Source: Devosia riboflavina (GTDB lineage: Bacteria > Pseudomonadota > Alphaproteobacteria > Rhizobiales > Devosiaceae). Taken from it: 64,000 nt of DNA. This document shows positions 41,378 to 49,638 of this stretch, piece by piece (the first letter of the stretch is position 1; every line of letters starts with the position of its first letter). Both the position numbers and the translations under genes were made by a program. The DNA is taken from NCBI RefSeq assembly GCF_000743575.1, contig NZ_JQGC01000006.1, forward strand, positions 248,001-312,000. The letters are read 5' to 3'. The notes below the pieces were generated by a model. The model was not told the DNA's origin. It saw only the letters and a list, made by a program, of their open reading frames with translations, and did not search any database.

Positions 41378-42323
41378 GGCCGGCGTCCTTCAGGATCTGG
41401 CCTTGGGTTGCGGTTTCTTCGGCAATGAAGGCGCCGAATTCTTCGCCGGCGAGGAAGTAGTCTTCCCAACCCTGAGCGGCGAGAACAGCCTTCCACGCAT
41501 CGCTCTGCGAGAGCTTGGTGAAGTTGTCGACCCAGGTTGCATAATTGTCGTCCGGAGCGCCCGGAGCGGCCAGGATACCGCGCCAGTTGGCGATCTCGAC
41601 GTCATAGCCGGCCTCGTGGAAGGTCGGCACATCAGGCAGGTTGGGGCGACGCTCGGCCGAGGTCACCGCGAGCAGCTTGATGCGGCCCTGTTCGGCGAAC
41701 TGGGCGAATTCCGACGTACCCGAAACACCGGCGGTCAGCGTGCCATTGACAATGGCGGTGACCGTTTCGGCGCCCGAAGTCTGCGGAATGTAGTTGAGGT
41801 CGGCGACCGGGATTTCACCGGCCTGAGCGAGCAGGGCGACCGCAATATGGTCCACGCCGCCAGCCGAACCGCCACCGATGGGATGCGCACCCGGATCGGC
41901 CTTCACGGCGGCCACGAGGTCGGCCAGCGTATTGTAGGGCGAATCTGCCGCCACGGCGACCACGAGATATTCTGCAGTCAGGCGGGCAACCGGGCGGAAT
42001 TCCGCAAGGTTGATCGGCGAATTGTTGAGCGCGATAGCACCCACGGTGATGGCACCGAACACAGCCAGAGCATCGGGCTGACCAGTGGAGGTGCCGAGGA
42101 ATTCGGCTAGACCCACGGTACCACCGGCGCCGCCGGTATTGGTGAAATTGACGCCGCCCGTATAGATGCCGGCATCATTGAGCGCCTGGAATGCCTGACG
42201 GCCCGTGCCGTCCCAGCCACCGCCCGGTGCGGCGGGCAGCATGACATTGACCTGGGCGCTGGCAGCGCCAGTGCCCAGCGCAGCCGTCATGGCCAAAGCC
42301 GCAAGCGTCTTGGTAAAATTCAT
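41367..42323 (-). CDS. tctC: tripartite tricarboxylate transporter, binding protein TctC
   Basis: This 318-residue periplasmic protein has a Sec signal (cleavage after ASAQ, about residue 23) and belongs to the Bug/TctC family. Typical parts are VNVMLPAAPGGGWDGTGRQAFQALNDAG, the ligand loop NTGGAGGTVGLAEFL and AADSPYNTLADLVAAVKADPGAHPIGGGSAGGVDH. It is the first gene of the operon; two CTGYCGACAG palindromes lie in its promoter region. The ligand is likely a tri- or dicarboxylate. Confidence 0.94.
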   Translation of the reverse strand: MNFTKTLAALAMTAALGTGAASAQVNVMLPAAPGGGWDGTGRQAFQALNDAGIYTGGVNFTNTGGAGGTVGLAEFLGTSTGQPDALAVFGAITVGAIALNNSPINLAEFRPVARLTAEYLVVAVAADSPYNTLADLVAAVKADPGAHPIGGGSAGGVDHIAVALLAQAGEIPVADLNYIPQTSGAETVTAIVNGTLTAGVSGTSEFAQFAEQGRIKLLAVTSAERRPNLPDVPTFHEAGYDVEIANWRGILAAPGAPDDNYATWVDNFTKLSQSDAWKAVLAAQGWEDYFLAGEEFGAFIAEETATQGQILKDAGLVN

Positions 42324-42384
42324 TCTGATCCTCCCGAGCGTCCGTTTTGCGGCCTCATGCCGTCTCCTCCGGTTGCGCTCAAAA

Positions 42385-42394
42385 CTGTCGACAG
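42385..42394. promoter_or_regulatory. palindrome CTGTCGACAG, candidate GntR operator copy 1
   Basis: A perfect ten-base palindrome flanked by AAAA and ATTTT. A one-base variant lies 63 bases away. The FCD-type GntR regulator of the same operon is the likely binder. Confidence 0.5.
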
Positions 42395-42447
42395 ATTTTG
42401 CCCATAAACCTCATCACATTGCAGATTGGGCGTCAACATCCTTAGTT

Positions 42448-42457
42448 CTGCCGACAG
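42448..42457. promoter_or_regulatory. CTGCCGACAG, candidate GntR operator copy 2
   Basis: It differs by one base from CTGTCGACAG at 42385. It sits within TTCTG-CCGA-CAGAA, an inverted repeat with five-base arms. The centre-to-centre distance is 63 bases, six helical turns. Confidence 0.5.
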
Positions 42458-42639
42458 AATGCGAAACTACGACCTTAGTTGGAGACCACGCCTCGCGTCA
42501 GCCCATTCCCGGCCCTGGCCCCGGCACCGCCAAATTTGCAGGATTTTCTTGTCGACTGGATGCAACCGTCGCCTATTTGCTTTAGTGGGCCTTACCACCC
42601 CCGCTGCAGCGAGAGACGGGGTCGCCTCCGGGAGCCATC

Positions 42640-44298
42640 ATGTTCGCCGAAATCCTCATCGTCATCATCGTCGCCATTGGCATCTCCGCCTTTGCCGAGC
42701 GCAGCAATTTTCAGCCGGCTCTGCTGGTCGCCATAGTTGGTCTCGGCGCATCGTTCATCCCCGGCCTGCACCGCCTCGAACTCGAGCCCGAAATCATCCT
42801 CGGCATCGTGTTGCCGCCGCTGCTTTTTTCCGCCGCGTCCGATTTTTCCTTCACGAGCTTTGCCAAGCGCCTCGGCTCCATTGTCAATCTCGGCGTCTTC
42901 CTGGTCTTTGCCTCGGCCGTGGCCGTGGCGGTGGTCGCGACCTGGACAGTGCCCGGCATGCCTATCGCGGCCGCCCTCGTGCTCGGCGCCATCGTAGCGC
43001 CGCCCGATGCGGTCACCGCTATCGCCATCGGCAGCAAGGCCGGCTTGCCTTCGGGCCTCATGACCGTGCTGAAAGGCGAAAGCCTCATCAATGACGCTGC
43101 CGCGCTGACCCTGCTCGCCGTCGCCGTGGCAACCACGGCCGGCACCCATGCCTTCATCGACAACACGGCGTTCTATTTCATCTACGCTGCGGTAGTCGGC
43201 GTGGTGCTAGGGCTGATAATCGGCCATGGCGCACAATTCGCCCGCCGCCGCCTTGCCAATCCATCCCTTGCTACCGTGCTCTCGGTCATCGTGCCTTTTG
43301 CGGCCTATCTCGTCGCCGAAGAACTGCACGCCTCCGGCGTCCTATCCGTCGTCGCCGCCGGCTTTGCCCTCGGACACCACGGCACGCAGTCCGGCTACGA
43401 AGAGCGCATGCAGGAGCGTCAGTTCTGGCGCACCATCGATACGCTGCTCGAAACGTTCGTCTTCGCCTATATCGGCCTGCAATTGCGCTTCGTCATCGAC
43501 GACGCTTTCGATGCCGGCCTCGATATCAGCGATCTGCTCCTCGCCGGCGTCGCCATTTTCGTCACCACGGTCGCGGTGCGCTTTGCCTGGGTTTTTGCCA
43601 CCGCCGTGCTCGCACGCCGTCGCCACCGTGCCGTCATGCAAAGGCTGGCCGAACCGCGCAGGCGCCCCGAGCGCCGCCCCCCTCCGACACCGGAAACACC
43701 GCTCACCTGGAAGGAAAATGCCGTCCTCTCCTGGACCGGCATGCGCGGCGTCGTCACGCTTGCCGCCGCCGCCGGTATTCCCTTCATGACGGTATCGGGC
43801 GATTCCTTCCCCTATCGCGAGGCCATCATCGCCCTGGCCTTCCTCGTCACCATCGCCACCCTGCTGGTGCAGGGCATCTCCTTGCCCTGGCTCATCGAGC
43901 GCCTCGACCTCGAAGACGACGATGACAAGGCCTATGCCGAGGAGCAGCACCAGCTCGCGCGCCGCTTGGCGCACGAGGCCAATGCCGATGCCCTGGCAGA
44001 ATTCCGCCGCACCCACACCTCGCCCCACGCCCAGCGCCTCGCCGATGCCATGGCCAAACGCGCCGACCGGACTTCTGCCGAAGAAGAGGAAGAAGAAGCG
44101 CAGGAACGAGGCTGGGGCTTTGATCCCAAGGAAGCCTTCCAGCTCGGCCAACTCCTGCTCGACGCCCGCCGCAAGCGCCTGATCGCCGCCCGCGATGCCC
44201 GAGAGCTCGACGACAACGTGCTGCGCGAAGTGCTCGAACAGATGGACCTCGAACAGGCCCTCATGGATGGCATGACCAAGGGCGCCAATCGGCTCTAG
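42640..44298 (+). CDS. NhaP-type CPA1 sodium/proton antiporter
   Basis: This 552-residue inner-membrane antiporter belongs to the CPA1 family (NhaP/YjcE-like) and exchanges Na+ or K+ for protons. The helices have LVLGAIVAPPDAVTAIAIG and LKGESLINDAAALTLLAVAVA, which carry the conserved ion-binding Asp residues. After about residue 430 comes a charged cytoplasmic tail (EDDDDKAYAEEQHQLARR, then EEEEEEAQERG) likely to be regulatory. GGGAG precedes the ATG. It shares the divergent promoter region with tctC but is functionally separate. Confidence 0.9.
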   Translation: MFAEILIVIIVAIGISAFAERSNFQPALLVAIVGLGASFIPGLHRLELEPEIILGIVLPPLLFSAASDFSFTSFAKRLGSIVNLGVFLVFASAVAVAVVATWTVPGMPIAAALVLGAIVAPPDAVTAIAIGSKAGLPSGLMTVLKGESLINDAAALTLLAVAVATTAGTHAFIDNTAFYFIYAAVVGVVLGLIIGHGAQFARRRLANPSLATVLSVIVPFAAYLVAEELHASGVLSVVAAGFALGHHGTQSGYEERMQERQFWRTIDTLLETFVFAYIGLQLRFVIDDAFDAGLDISDLLLAGVAIFVTTVAVRFAWVFATAVLARRRHRAVMQRLAEPRRRPERRPPPTPETPLTWKENAVLSWTGMRGVVTLAAAAGIPFMTVSGDSFPYREAIIALAFLVTIATLLVQGISLPWLIERLDLEDDDDKAYAEEQHQLARRLAHEANADALAEFRRTHTSPHAQRLADAMAKRADRTSAEEEEEEAQERGWGFDPKEAFQLGQLLLDARRKRLIAARDARELDDNVLREVLEQMDLEQALMDGMTKGANRL

Positions 44299-44325
44299 CG
44301 CAAATTGCGCTGTGATCTCCAGTAG

Positions 44326-44366
44326 ACCTCATCCCGAGCTCGTCGAAGGGCGAGGTCGTGGCACTG
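44326..44366. repeat. intergenic repeat, family B variant
   Basis: It runs from CCTCATCCCGAGCTCGTCGA to the tail CGAGGTCGTGGCACTG, which matches the tail of the family B unit at 49479-49524. It fills most of the gap between the antiporter and fbpC, in convergent orientation. Confidence 0.6.
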
Positions 44367-45413
44367 TCAGGTTGGGCTATCCGGAAAGACATGCGCTTCG
44401 TTGGCGACGCTCAGCCGGACAAGATCGCCCGGCTTGAGGTCAAGCCCTGCCGGCACATCCACGCAGAATGGCTCAGCCACACCGCCATCCCGGCAGTCGA
44501 TCTCCAGCCGCCATTGCGCGCCCCGATAGGACCGATGCAGGATGCGCCCAAGTGCACCCATACTGCTTTCGGACTGCGCCGCAACCACTACCTGCTCGGG
44601 CCGCACCAGCACATCTGCCCGCGCGACATCTTCGTGCCGCACCGGCACATCGCCCAGCGCAGTTCTCGCGACCCCGCCAACAATTGCTGAAGGCAGCACG
44701 ATCGCCTCGCCCAAAAACCGCGCCGTCTCAACATCCGCCGGCCGCTCATAGAGCCGCTGCGGCGGCCCGGCATCGGCCACAAGCCCATCGCGCATGACCA
44801 CGAGGTGATCGGCAAAAGCCAGCGCCTCGGCCTGATCATGCGTCACGAGCACGCTGGCAATCCCTGCCTCTCGCAACACATCGCCGACCATAGTGCGCAT
44901 CGCCTCGCGCAGCCCCGTGTCCAGCGCCGAAAACGGCTCATCGAGCAACATCAAGTCCGGCTTCTGCGCCAGCGCCCGGGCCAGCGCCACCCGCTGCTGC
45001 TGCCCGCCCGAAAGCTGATGCGGCCGCCGAGCGCGAAATCCAGCCGGCAGCCCGACTTGCTCAAGCAGTTCGTCCACCCGCCGCGCCCTGTCCACCGCCT
45101 GCCGTGGCATGGCAAAGCCGACATTGTCCCCCACGCTCATATGCGGAAACAGCGCGCCCTCCTGCGCCACATAGGCAATGTTACGCTTATGCGGCGGCAC
45201 CGAGCCACCCGCGCCATGAAGCTGCCGACCATCCAAGCTGATCGTCCCTGCATCCGGCGCCTCAAATCCCGCGATCAACCGCAGCAGCGTGGTCTTACCC
45301 GACCCCGAAGGACCGACGATAACTGTCCGGCTTCCCGAAGGCGCTACAAGGCTGACATCGCTCGCCCCCTTGTGGTCGCCATAGCTTTTGCTGATCCCTC
45401 GCAGTTCGAGCAT
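44367..45413 (-). CDS. fbpC: ferric iron ABC transporter ATP-binding protein (FbpC-like)
   Basis: This 348-residue ATPase energises the ferric iron importer. Walker A is [12 protein letters not shown], the signature is [16 protein letters not shown], Walker B is [12 protein letters not shown] and the switch His is in VTHDQAEA. The C-terminal domain after residue 240 ([12 protein letters not shown], then [14 protein letters not shown]) is the TOBE-type domain of the CUT1/Fbp family. It follows fbpB with a two-base gap. Confidence 0.9.
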   Translation of the reverse strand: MLELRGISKSYGDHKGASDVSLVAPSGSRTVIVGPSGSGKTTLLRLIAGFEAPDAGTISLDGRQLHGAGGSVPPHKRNIAYVAQEGALFPHMSVGDNVGFAMPRQAVDRARRVDELLEQVGLPAGFRARRPHQLSGGQQQRVALARALAQKPDLMLLDEPFSALDTGLREAMRTMVGDVLREAGIASVLVTHDQAEALAFADHLVVMRDGLVADAGPPQRLYERPADVETARFLGEAIVLPSAIVGGVARTALGDVPVRHEDVARADVLVRPEQVVVAAQSESSMGALGRILHRSYRGAQWRLEIDCRDGGVAEPFCVDVPAGLDLKPGDLVRLSVANEAHVFPDSPT

Positions 45414-45415
45414 GG

Positions 45416-46993
45416 TCAGGCTTGCTCCACACGGTCGGACTGCATGTGCAGCATGATGACAAGGGGGATGGATAAAACGATCATAAGCAGCGCATAGGGC
45501 GCCGCCGAAGCGAAGTCGAGTTCGCTCGTATAGGACCAGAACCGCATGGCGAGGGTCCGCGTACCATTGGGCGCCAGCATCAGCGTCCCCGTCAGCTCTG
45601 TCGTGATCCCCAGCGCGACCAATGCCGCACTCGCCATTGCCCCGGGCGCCGCAAGACGGATTGTCGTATGCCAGATAGCCGAAACCGGCGGCCGCCCCAG
45701 ACTAGCCGCCGCCCGCTCCAACTCAACCGGAGCCTGCGCGATACTGGTTCTCAGCCCAACCAGCGCCCGCGGCAAAAACATCAGCACATAGGCAAAGATT
45801 AGCGTTGCCAGCGTCTGGTAGAGCGGCAGCGCCACTTGCACCGTGATCGTCACCAGCGCCAGCGCAATGATCACGCCGGGCAGGGCGCCGACATAGGAAT
45901 GGCAAGCCTCAAGCGTCCTCTGCACCCGCCCCGGTGCTCGCACCGCTAGCCAGGCCATCGGCACGGCGGCCAGCGTCGTCAGCACCGCACCAGCCAAAGC
46001 CAACACCGCCGTCTGCCCAAGCGCCGGCAGAATGAAATCGAACCGCCAGATTTCGGCCCCGCCACTCCAGAGCCAGCGTCCCAACGTCAGCACCGGCACT
46101 GCCAGCGACAGCGCCGCAAAGATCAGCGGCAAGAGCAGGGCAGGGCAGCGCCACCTACCCAACGCCACGCGTCCCCGTCTCCGCGCCGCCCCGGCGCCAA
46201 CACGCGCATACCTCTCCGACCCGCGCACCAGGTTCTCCAGCCCCAGCAACCCAAGGCAAAGCAGCACCAGCACACCGCCCAGCAGGTTCGCCGAAGGACC
46301 GCTATAGACCGACTGAAACTGATCGACGATCGCCGTCGCGAACGTATCGAAGCGCGTCAGCACGAAGAGCCCATATTCAGCCAAGAGGTGCAGCCCAATA
46401 AGAAGCGCTCCACCCAGGATGGCCAGCCGCAATTGCGGCAGCACCACGAGGAAGAAAACCTCAATCGGCCGCTTCCCCATAGATTGCGCCGTCTCCTCCT
46501 GCGCCGGATCAAGCCGCCGCAACTGCGCCGCTACCGGCAGATAGAGAAACGGCAGATAGGCGAGGATCGACACCAGCACCGCCGCGCCCAGCCCATGAAA
46601 CCGCGGCATGAACGCATTCCAGGCATAGCTATGCACAAAGGCAGGCAGCGCCAGCGGCGCAATCACCATCCATGACCAGAATTTTGCGAAGGGAATATCC
46701 GTCCGCTCGATCAACCAGGCCAGCGCCACCGCCAGCAGCACCGATAGCGGCAGTACCAGGACCAGCAGCATCAGCGTGTTGACGAGTAGCCCGCCAACCT
46801 TAGGCCGAAACACCAGATCGGCAATCGTGCCCCATCCGCTGGTCGCGGCGATGTAAACGACAAACCCCAGCGGAAGAAGGCTCAGCAGCCCCGTCAGAGC
46901 TGCCGCACCCAAAATCAAGGGATGGCCGCTGCTCCCCAGCGAGCGTGCGTTCTTCGCCGCCTTCGTCGCCCCAAGATCGACCGACACCGCCAT
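45416..46993 (-). CDS. fbpB: ferric iron ABC transporter permease (FbpB-like)
   Basis: This 525-residue permease contains two fused ABC-transporter membrane domains with about twelve helices, as in Fbp/Sfu systems. EAA-type loops are seen in each half (EETAQSMGKRPIEVFFLVVLPQLRLAILGG and ERAAASLGRPPVSAIWHTTIRLAAPGAMASA), where the ATPase docks. It starts four bases after fbpA and ends two bases before fbpC, so the three genes form one operon. Confidence 0.92.
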   Translation of the reverse strand: MAVSVDLGATKAAKNARSLGSSGHPLILGAAALTGLLSLLPLGFVVYIAATSGWGTIADLVFRPKVGGLLVNTLMLLVLVLPLSVLLAVALAWLIERTDIPFAKFWSWMVIAPLALPAFVHSYAWNAFMPRFHGLGAAVLVSILAYLPFLYLPVAAQLRRLDPAQEETAQSMGKRPIEVFFLVVLPQLRLAILGGALLIGLHLLAEYGLFVLTRFDTFATAIVDQFQSVYSGPSANLLGGVLVLLCLGLLGLENLVRGSERYARVGAGAARRRGRVALGRWRCPALLLPLIFAALSLAVPVLTLGRWLWSGGAEIWRFDFILPALGQTAVLALAGAVLTTLAAVPMAWLAVRAPGRVQRTLEACHSYVGALPGVIIALALVTITVQVALPLYQTLATLIFAYVLMFLPRALVGLRTSIAQAPVELERAAASLGRPPVSAIWHTTIRLAAPGAMASAALVALGITTELTGTLMLAPNGTRTLAMRFWSYTSELDFASAAPYALLMIVLSIPLVIMLHMQSDRVEQA

Positions 46994-46997
46994 GGGA

Positions 46998-47999
46998 CTA
47001 GAGCAGCCCGGCTTCCGTCATCAACTCCGCAGCCTTCACGGTATCGAGCTGCGTCGGATCGATCTCCGGCGCACCAAGCCCGGCAAGCGGTGGCAGCGCC
47101 GGATTGGACTCGTGATCGACGCCCACGGCGTACTCAAACGACTGGCCATCACGCAGCACATCCTGCCCCTTGGCGCTGGTGATGAAGCGCAGGAAGGCCA
47201 AAGCCTCATCTTTGTGCTGGCTCGACTTGAGCACACCACCACCCGAAATCGACACGAAAGCGCCGGGGTCCTGATTGCCAAAATAGTGCAAGGCGGTGTT
47301 GCCGCTGCTCTCCTTGGTCCCGGCCTGATCGCCGAACCAGTAATAATGATAGATCAGCGCCCCATCGACTTCGCCATTATTGGCCGCCGCCAGCGCCGCG
47401 CGATTGCCGCGCACGATCACCGCATTGGTCTGCATGCCTTTCAGCCAATCCAGGGTCGCCTCCTCGCCCTCAAGCACGAGATAAGCCGCCACGATCGCCT
47501 GGAAATCCGCCCCGCTCGGCGAAGCCGCCCAGCGCCCCTGCCATTCGGGCTCCGCCAGCGCCGCCATGGTCGTGGGCAAATCACCCTCGCTGAGTGCGTC
47601 CTTGTTGTACGCAAACACCGTCGAACGCGCCGCAATCCCCGTCCAATTGCCGTTCTCCGGCCGGAACTGCGACGGCACCTGATCCAGAATATCCTGGGGC
47701 AGGGGCTCGAACAGCCCCGCACCATCCACCAGCACCATCCCCGGCGAATTCTCCGTCAGAAACACGTCTGCCGGCGAATTGGCGCCTTCCTGCAGAATCT
47801 GGTTGGCAACCTCAAGATCCGCCCCTTGCCGGATGATCACCGGAATGCCGGTCTCTTCGGTAAAGGCCGTAGCCCATTCCTGCGCCAGCGTTTCGTGCTG
47901 CGCATTATAGACCACGATCGGCCCTTCCTGTGCCAGAGCGGGCAGGCCTAGACCCAGAGCAAAGAGCGCTCCGAGGACGACGGGCAATCTTGTGGTCAT
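46998..47999 (-). CDS. fbpA: ferric iron ABC transporter substrate-binding protein (FbpA-like)
   Basis: This 333-residue periplasmic protein has a Sec signal (MTTRLPVVLGALFALGLGLPALA, cleaved before QEG) and the transferrin-like Fbp fold: VVYNAQHETLAQEWATAFTEETGIPVI at the start and YHYYWFGDQAGT, whose adjacent tyrosines bind Fe3+ in this family. The frame extends eleven codons upstream, but ATG at 47999 starts the signal peptide. It is divergent from irpA, so both iron systems share the 140-base promoter region. Confidence 0.93.
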   Translation of the reverse strand: MTTRLPVVLGALFALGLGLPALAQEGPIVVYNAQHETLAQEWATAFTEETGIPVIIRQGADLEVANQILQEGANSPADVFLTENSPGMVLVDGAGLFEPLPQDILDQVPSQFRPENGNWTGIAARSTVFAYNKDALSEGDLPTTMAALAEPEWQGRWAASPSGADFQAIVAAYLVLEGEEATLDWLKGMQTNAVIVRGNRAALAAANNGEVDGALIYHYYWFGDQAGTKESSGNTALHYFGNQDPGAFVSISGGGVLKSSQHKDEALAFLRFITSAKGQDVLRDGQSFEYAVGVDHESNPALPPLAGLGAPEIDPTQLDTVKAAELMTEAGLL

Positions 48000-48091
48000 A
48001 TCGCACACCGCGGCACCGGGCCGCTTTTCCAAACTTGATACGCCCTGTCTATTTTGAACCCCGCGCGATGTCCATTGGCAGTTGATTTACT

Positions 48092-48114
48092 AAGGTGAGG
48101 GGCGTACTCACCTT
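48092..48114. promoter_or_regulatory. inverted repeat AAGGTGAG-N7-CTCACCTT between fbpA and irpA
   Basis: This perfect eight-base inverted repeat has a seven-base centre and sits 25 bases upstream of the irpA start. It does not match a Fur box or the Irr ICE motif. It is a candidate operator for an iron regulator, or a leader hairpin of irpA. Confidence 0.45.
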
Positions 48115-48139
48115 TGAACCTTCACCGGAGGAATGGTTG

Positions 48140-49402
48140 ATGTATTCGTTTGGCAAGCGCACTTTGCGCGGTCTCGCCCTCACTCTTGCTCTCTCGGTTG
48201 CGCCCGTCGCCGCCTATGCGCAGGCGCCCAGTGACGCCGATGTGTTGGCGAACTACGCCAATATCGCCCTGGCTGGCTACGAAGACTCGCTGACCACCGC
48301 TAGGGCGCTCGATGCCGCCATCGACGCGCTGATCGCCACCCCGAGCGAAGAAACCCTCAACGCCGCCCGCGCCGCCTGGAAGGCCGCGCGCCTCCCCTAT
48401 CAGCAGACCGAAGCTTTCCGCTTCGGCAACCCGATCGTCGACGAATGGGAAGGCCGCGTAAACGCCTGGCCGCTCGATGAAGGCCTGATCGACTATGTCG
48501 ATGCCGGCTACGGCACCGAAAGCGACAGCAACGCCCTCTATGTCGCCAATGTCATCGCCAATCCCAAGATCACCATCGACGGCACCGAAGTCGACGCTAC
48601 CGACATCACCCCCGAACTCCTCCAGAACGAACTGCAGGAAGCCGCCGGCGTAGAGTCCAATGTCGCGACCGGCTATCACGCCATCGAATTCCTGCTCTGG
48701 GGCCAGGACCTCAACGGCACCGGCCCGGGCGCTGGCAACCGCCCCTTCACCGATTATTCGACCGCCGACCACGCCGATCGTCGCGCCGCCTATCTCAAGG
48801 CCGCGTCGTCCCTGCTGGTCTCTGATCTCGAAGAAATGGTTGCCAACTGGACCGAAACCGGCGCCGCCCGCGCCGCGCTCCCCGAACTCGGCCTTTCCGC
48901 CATTCTCACCGGCATGGGCTCGCTGAGCTTCGGCGAACTGGCCGGCGAACGCATGAAGCTCGGCCTGCTCCTCCACGATCCGGAAGAAGAGCACGACTGC
49001 TTCTCCGACAATACCCACGTCTCGCACCTGCAGGACGCCCAAGGCATCGAAAACGTCTATCTCGGCAAATATACCCGCGTTGACGGTTCTGTCGTCGAAG
49101 GCCCATCGCTCTCCGACGTCATCGCCGCCAAGGACGCCGCGCTCGACACCGAAATCAAGGGCCTCCTCGCCGATACCCTGACCAAGATGCACATCATGGC
49201 CGACCGCGCCGAAGCCGGCGAAGCCTATGACCAGCAGATCGGCGAAGGCAATGACGAGGGCAATGCGGTGGTCCAAGCCGCCATCGATGGCCTCATCGCC
49301 CAGACCCGCGGCATCGAACGCGCCGTGGCCCTGCTGCAACTCGCCGACGTGACCATCGAAGACAGCGATTCGCTGTCCAACCCGGACGCTGTGTTCGAGT
49401 AA
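48140..49402 (+). CDS. irpA: imelysin-family iron-regulated protein (IrpA-like)
   Basis: This 420-residue periplasmic protein has a signal peptide (cleavage after AYAQ, about residue 27) and the imelysin (peptidase M75) fold. The family GxHxxE motif is present at residues 178-183 (GYHAIEFLLWGQD). Imelysins take part in iron uptake; peptidase activity is not established. Strong GGAGGAA precedes ATG at 48140. It is the first gene of a probable iron operon with DUF1111, a second imelysin and DUF1513. Confidence 0.92.
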   Translation: MYSFGKRTLRGLALTLALSVAPVAAYAQAPSDADVLANYANIALAGYEDSLTTARALDAAIDALIATPSEETLNAARAAWKAARLPYQQTEAFRFGNPIVDEWEGRVNAWPLDEGLIDYVDAGYGTESDSNALYVANVIANPKITIDGTEVDATDITPELLQNELQEAAGVESNVATGYHAIEFLLWGQDLNGTGPGAGNRPFTDYSTADHADRRAAYLKAASSLLVSDLEEMVANWTETGAARAALPELGLSAILTGMGSLSFGELAGERMKLGLLLHDPEEEHDCFSDNTHVSHLQDAQGIENVYLGKYTRVDGSVVEGPSLSDVIAAKDAALDTEIKGLLADTLTKMHIMADRAEAGEAYDQQIGEGNDEGNAVVQAAIDGLIAQTRGIERAVALLQLADVTIEDSDSLSNPDAVFE

Positions 49403-49418
49403 GACGATCTGCTATGAG

Positions 49419-49446
49419 CCGATCCGGGCCGCTTTGGCCCGGTCGG
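49419..49446 (+). terminator. hairpin after irpA, weak terminator
   Basis: CCGGGCC and GGCCCGG form a seven-base-pair stem with a GCTTT loop, extended by CCGA/TCGG with a one-base bulge. No T-run follows, so full termination is doubtful. Confidence 0.45.
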
Positions 49447-49478
49447 CAACTTTGGGCTGAATTGCGCCGTCTGAGTAG

Positions 49479-49598
49479 CCCTCATGGTGAGGTGCTTTGC
49501 AGAGCAAAGCCTCGAACCACGAGGGCGTGGCACTGAGTGATCCATGGCACGTCCTCGTGGTTCGAGGCTGCGCTACGCTTCGCACCTCACCATGAGGC
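49479..49598. repeat. inverted pair of family B repeats inside the imelysin operon
   Basis: The left unit reads CCCTCATGGTGAGGTGC to CCTCGAACCACGAGGGCGTGG; the right unit is the inverted copy, from CCTCGTGGTTCGAGGC to CACCTCACCATGAGG. Together they can fold into a long cruciform. They fill most of the 236-base gap between irpA and the DUF1111 gene. Confidence 0.8.
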
Positions 49599-49638
49599 CT
49601 ACTTTTGCGTCAGCGAAACGTGATATGATCTGGTCTCC

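Larger units (their letters stand above)
42324..42639. other. 316-base divergent gap between tctC and the antiporter gene
   Basis: It holds the promoters of both divergent genes. Two matching palindromes (42385-42394 and 42448-42457) lie within it. I see no convincing small gene; frames that cross it are shadows. Confidence 0.55.

Noticed and set aside
48000..48139. Fur, Irr (ICE) or RirA (IRO) box in the shared iron promoter
   Set aside because: No convincing match to any of these motifs was seen by eye; only the AAGGTGAG inverted repeat is reported.
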